Shown piece by piece: positions 58,970 to 61,394 of a stretch of 61,394 nt of DNA. The position numbers and the translations under genes are program-made. Source of the stretch: Lachnospiraceae bacterium (GTDB lineage: Bacteria > Bacillota > Clostridia > Lachnospirales > Lachnospiraceae); NCBI GenBank assembly GCA_900770785.1, contig CAAGLJ010000231.1, positions 1 to 61,394 on the forward strand, in the 5' to 3' direction. Every line of letters begins with the position of its first letter. The stretch's first letter is position 1. Under the pieces are notes generated by a model. The model saw only the letters and a program-made list of their open reading frames with translations, ran no database searches and had not been told where the DNA came from.

Positions 58970-60085
58970 ATGATAAAAGTAATTGGAGTAAGATTTCGTA
59001 CTGCAGGAAAGATTTATTTTTTTGATCCTTTGCAGTTTCAGGTAAAGCGAGGCGACCATGTTATTGTGGAAACTGCCCGGGGAGTAGAGTACGGAACCGT
59101 AGTTTCTGCTCCAAAGGAAGTGGAAGAGGAAAAGGTGTTCCAGCCTTTGAAGCCGGTACTCAGAGTAGCCACTGCCAGAGATGATGAGCAGGAGAGGGCC
59201 AATAAGGAAAAAGAAAAGGAAGCCTTCAAAATCTGTCTGGAAAAAATCAGAAAACATGAGCTGGATATGAAGCTGATTGATGCGGAATATACCTTTGATA
59301 ATAATAAAGTACTGTTTTACTTTACGGCAGATGGACGAATTGATTTCAGAGAGCTGGTAAAGGATCTGGCCTCTGTTTTCAAAACAAGAATTGAGCTCAG
59401 ACAGATTGGCGTGCGGGATGAAACTAAGATTCTGGGCGGTATGGGAAGCTGTGGAAGGCCTTTGTGCTGCCACACCCATTTGTCTGAATTTATTCCCGTA
59501 TCCATTAAGATGGCAAAGGAACAGAATCTGTCCTTAAATCCAACGAAAATTTCCGGTGTCTGTGGAAGACTGATGTGCTGTTTAAAGCATGAGGAGGAGA
59601 CCTATGAGGAGCTGAACAGGAATCTCCCTCATGTGGGAGATTTTGTTCACTGTGATGATGGTGCCAAAGGTGAGGTACATAGTGTAAATGTACTTCGTCA
59701 GCTGGTGAAGGTAGTCATTGAAGTGGATGATGAAAAGGAGATCCGGGAGTATAAAGCAGAGCAGCTTCGCTTTAAGCGGAAGCATAAGAAGGAAAAACTG
59801 GAAGTAAACGATAAAGAGCTGGAACAGCTGGAAAAACTGGAAAGACAGGATAAACAGGAGCAGCTTGACAAGCAGGAGAGACCGGAGAGACAGGACAAGC
59901 CGGAAAGACAGCATAGAGGAGAAAGACGGGAGAAGCCCAGACAGGACAGAACGGAAAAACAGGATAAACAGGAACGGCAGGAAAGGGCAGACCGACACGG
60001 CAGACCGGAAAGACAGCACAGAAGCGAAAGACCGGACAGGCATGAAAGAAAATCCAGACAGGATAAGCAGCAGACGGAAATTTAG
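58970..60085 (+). CDS. ricT: RicT/YaaT (PSP1 domain) with long charged tail
   Basis: 371 residues. The PSP1 core (about 1-270) carries the Cys cluster CGRPLCCHTHLSEFIPVSIK and SGVCGRLMCCLKHEEETYEE, which ligates [4Fe-4S] clusters in the RicA-RicF-RicT Y-complex affecting RNase Y maturation of mRNAs. From about residue 285 onward there is a tail of about 85 residues made almost only of Arg, Lys, Glu, Asp, Gln, His and Pro (QERPERQDKPERQHRGERRE and similar). This tail is absent from the basic family and is probably disordered; RNA or ribosome contact is conceivable. Confidence 0.92.
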   Translation: MIKVIGVRFRTAGKIYFFDPLQFQVKRGDHVIVETARGVEYGTVVSAPKEVEEEKVFQPLKPVLRVATARDDEQERANKEKEKEAFKICLEKIRKHELDMKLIDAEYTFDNNKVLFYFTADGRIDFRELVKDLASVFKTRIELRQIGVRDETKILGGMGSCGRPLCCHTHLSEFIPVSIKMAKEQNLSLNPTKISGVCGRLMCCLKHEEETYEELNRNLPHVGDFVHCDDGAKGEVHSVNVLRQLVKVVIEVDDEKEIREYKAEQLRFKRKHKKEKLEVNDKELEQLEKLERQDKQEQLDKQERPERQDKPERQHRGERREKPRQDRTEKQDKQERQERADRHGRPERQHRSERPDRHERKSRQDKQQTEI

Positions 60086-60122
60086 TCAGATCAAACCGGT
60101 AAATGGAGCTTTGGAGTAAGCG

Positions 60123-60851
60123 ATGATAAAAAATACAGAGCGAATAGATGAATTACAAAGAAACGGTTATCGAATCATACAGGATTCGGACCGTTTTTGT
60201 TTTGGAATGGATGCAGTGCTTTTGTCCGGCTTTGCTACCGCAAAAGAAGGAGACAGGGTATTGGATCTGGGAACAGGAACGGGAATTATTCCCATTCTTA
60301 TGGAAGCAAAAACGAAGGCTTCCGAGTTTAAGGCATTGGAAATTCAGGAAGAAAGTGCAGATATGGCCAGACGCAGTGTGGCCTTAAATGGACTGGAGGA
60401 TAAGATTCAGATTATCACAGGGGATATCAAGGAGGCAGACCGGATTTTCAAGCCTTCTTCTTTTGATGTAATTACCTGTAATCCTCCATATATGATTAAG
60501 CAGCATGGACTGGTTAATCCTGAAGGCCCCAAGGCCATTGCCCGCCATGAGGTACTTTGTACGCTGGAAGATGTGGTGAGACAGGCCGCCCGTCTGCTAA
60601 AGCCTGGCGGCAGCTTTTATCTGGTACATCGTCCTTTCCGGCTGGCAGAGATTATTACTTTGTCAGTAGCCTATAAACTGGAGCCAAAACGGATGCAGCT
60701 GGTATACCCTTATGTGGATAAGGAGCCGAATATGGTTCTTCTCCAGGCGGTTCGTGGTGGAAAACCCAGAATGACTGTGGAAAAACCTCTGATTATTTTT
60801 GAGAAGCCGGGGATATATACGAAGGATATTCATGAAGTGTATGGATATTAA
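60123..60851 (+). CDS. trmN6: tRNA1(Val) (adenine(37)-N6)-methyltransferase family (YabB/TrmN6)
   Basis: 242-residue class I SAM methyltransferase. SAM loop LDLGTGTGIIPILMEAKTKA, acidic SAM residue in ALEIQEESADMA, and the catalytic NPPY motif of N6-adenine enzymes (ITCNPPYMIKQHG). The start QDSDRFCFGMDAVLLSGFA is typical of YabB. It follows ricT as in B. subtilis, except that yabA, normally between them, is absent. The GGAG site lies 7 nt before the ATG. Confidence 0.92.
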   Translation: MIKNTERIDELQRNGYRIIQDSDRFCFGMDAVLLSGFATAKEGDRVLDLGTGTGIIPILMEAKTKASEFKALEIQEESADMARRSVALNGLEDKIQIITGDIKEADRIFKPSSFDVITCNPPYMIKQHGLVNPEGPKAIARHEVLCTLEDVVRQAARLLKPGGSFYLVHRPFRLAEIITLSVAYKLEPKRMQLVYPYVDKEPNMVLLQAVRGGKPRMTVEKPLIIFEKPGIYTKDIHEVYGY

Positions 60852-60887
60852 GGTGGAAAATAAGCCGAACAAAAGAGGAAAAAGCAA

Positions 60888-61394
60888 ATGGAAGATCAGA
60901 TTGTCATAGGAATCTGTGATGATAATCCTATGGCTGTGCAGCAGCTAGGGAAAATGATAGAGGAGTATTTGAAAAAAGAAGATACAGAAGCAGGAATCCT
61001 TACTTTTAACAGTGGTATAGAGGTACTGGAGGCTTTAAAGAAGCCGGATATTCTATTTTTGGATATTGAAATGCCGGGAGAGGATGGAATTGAGACCGGT
61101 AAAAGGCTGCGAGAGCAGGGAAGTGACTGCCGGATTATTATGGCTACCAGTATGGTAGAACGGTTTAAGGAGGGCTATCATATAGGAGCTGTCCGTTTTA
61201 TTACCAAGCCTTTTGAAGAAGAAGAGGTATGGGAAGCATTGAATCATGCTTTGTAGGGATTGGTTGGAAGAGAAACTATAGAGCTTTATGAGAAGCGTAT
61301 TCTGCATAAGGTGGAGAAAAGGCAGATTCACTATATCCAGGCCTATGATGGTTATGCAGAAGCTGTAGTGGGAAGGAATGCTGTCAGAATGAGA
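60888..61394 (+). pseudogene. LytTR-type response regulator split by an in-frame amber codon (partial)
   Basis: The first 122 codons form a receiver domain: IGICDDNPMAVQQLGKMIEE, phospho-acceptor Asp in DILFLDIEMPGEDG, and Lys in RFITKPFEEEEVWE. TAG at 61254-61256 ends it, but the same frame stays open for the remaining 46 codons to the window edge and reads like the start of a LytTR DNA-binding domain (VEKRQIHYIQAYDGYAEAVV). So a single stop interrupts an AgrA/LytR-like regulator. It may be a pseudogene, a sequencing error, or a gene read through; the receiver alone could still be made. The 3' end is outside the window. Confidence 0.7.

Noticed and set aside
1..61394. CRISPR arrays, prophage, insertion sequences, tRNA and rRNA genes
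   Set aside because: I saw no regularly spaced direct repeats with unique spacers, no transposase, integrase or phage structural genes, and no tRNA cloverleaf or rRNA sequence in the gaps.

Overview
The window looks like chromosomal DNA of a Gram-positive, Lachnospiraceae-type Clostridia (Blautia/Ruminococcus-like gut anaerobe). Evidence: a long Bacillus-type SRP RNA with an Alu-side helix; the Firmicutes block yaaR-holB-ricT-trmN6; AGGAGG-type ribosome binding sites almost everywhere; lipoprotein-type binding proteins; split transketolase; and several Lachnospiraceae-type families of unknown function. The genes are dense, mostly on the + strand and intact. I see no prophage, IS element, CRISPR array, tRNA or rRNA.

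Layout. 1-4.1 kb: the end of a sugar binding protein, two permeases, an N-acetylneuraminate lyase and an RpiR regulator (sialic acid uptake and cleavage), followed by a chemoreceptor (4.2-6.3 kb). 6.4-8.1 kb: a GreA-like factor, an unknown gene and a bacteriohemerythrin. 8.1-8.56 kb: an AT-rich gap holding a 143-bp folded inverted-repeat element. 8.56-12.2 kb: a heterodimeric ABC exporter. 12.3-16.6 kb: hflK-hflC, a membrane-anchored DUF5722-type putative glycosidase and a membrane-anchored Mrr-like nuclease. 16.8-26.0 kb: the galactose-type mglBAC transporter with a YesN/YesM two-component system and two more binding proteins that probably feed the sensor. 26.0-31.9 kb: split transketolase, ribulose-phosphate epimerase, metG, a secreted 15-residue-repeat protein and a GNAT enzyme. 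32.0-36.7 kb: a YesL-like protein, an MsmK/UgpC-type shared sugar ATPase, a PucR/CdaR-type regulator, an unknown protein and tadA. 36.7-39.2 kb: a cystine-type amino-acid ABC transporter. 39.3-40.6 kb: a lipoprotein, the SRP RNA and a 40-residue hydrophobic small protein. 40.6-43.0 kb (minus strand): a MATE pump and an AraC regulator. 43.1-48.0 kb: a GDP-fucose pathway (manC, gmd, fcl, manA) and a HAD phosphatase. 48.2-52.2 kb: a copper region made of a Cu/Zn-SOD-like protein with a large Met-rich insertion facing csoR-copA, with a textbook CsoR operator. 52.2-57.4 kb: a second MATE pump, polysaccharide deacetylase, Orn/Lys/Arg decarboxylase and pyruvate kinase. 57.5-60.9 kb: yaaR-holB-ricT-trmN6. 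The right edge carries a LytTR-type response regulator interrupted by an in-frame amber codon.

The most unusual items are the SOD-like protein whose disulfide loop is replaced by about 83 residues with eight Met-Met pairs, next to the copper-efflux operon; the CopA with a C-terminal CopZ-like domain preceded by an internal ribosome binding site and an in-frame A_AAA_AAG heptamer; the dispersed folded repeat element; the secreted amphipathic repeat protein; the small hydrophobic protein under a perfect palindrome; and the mgl locus with one transporter and three binding proteins plus a two-component system. All functional statements rest on motif recognition by eye; no database search was run.
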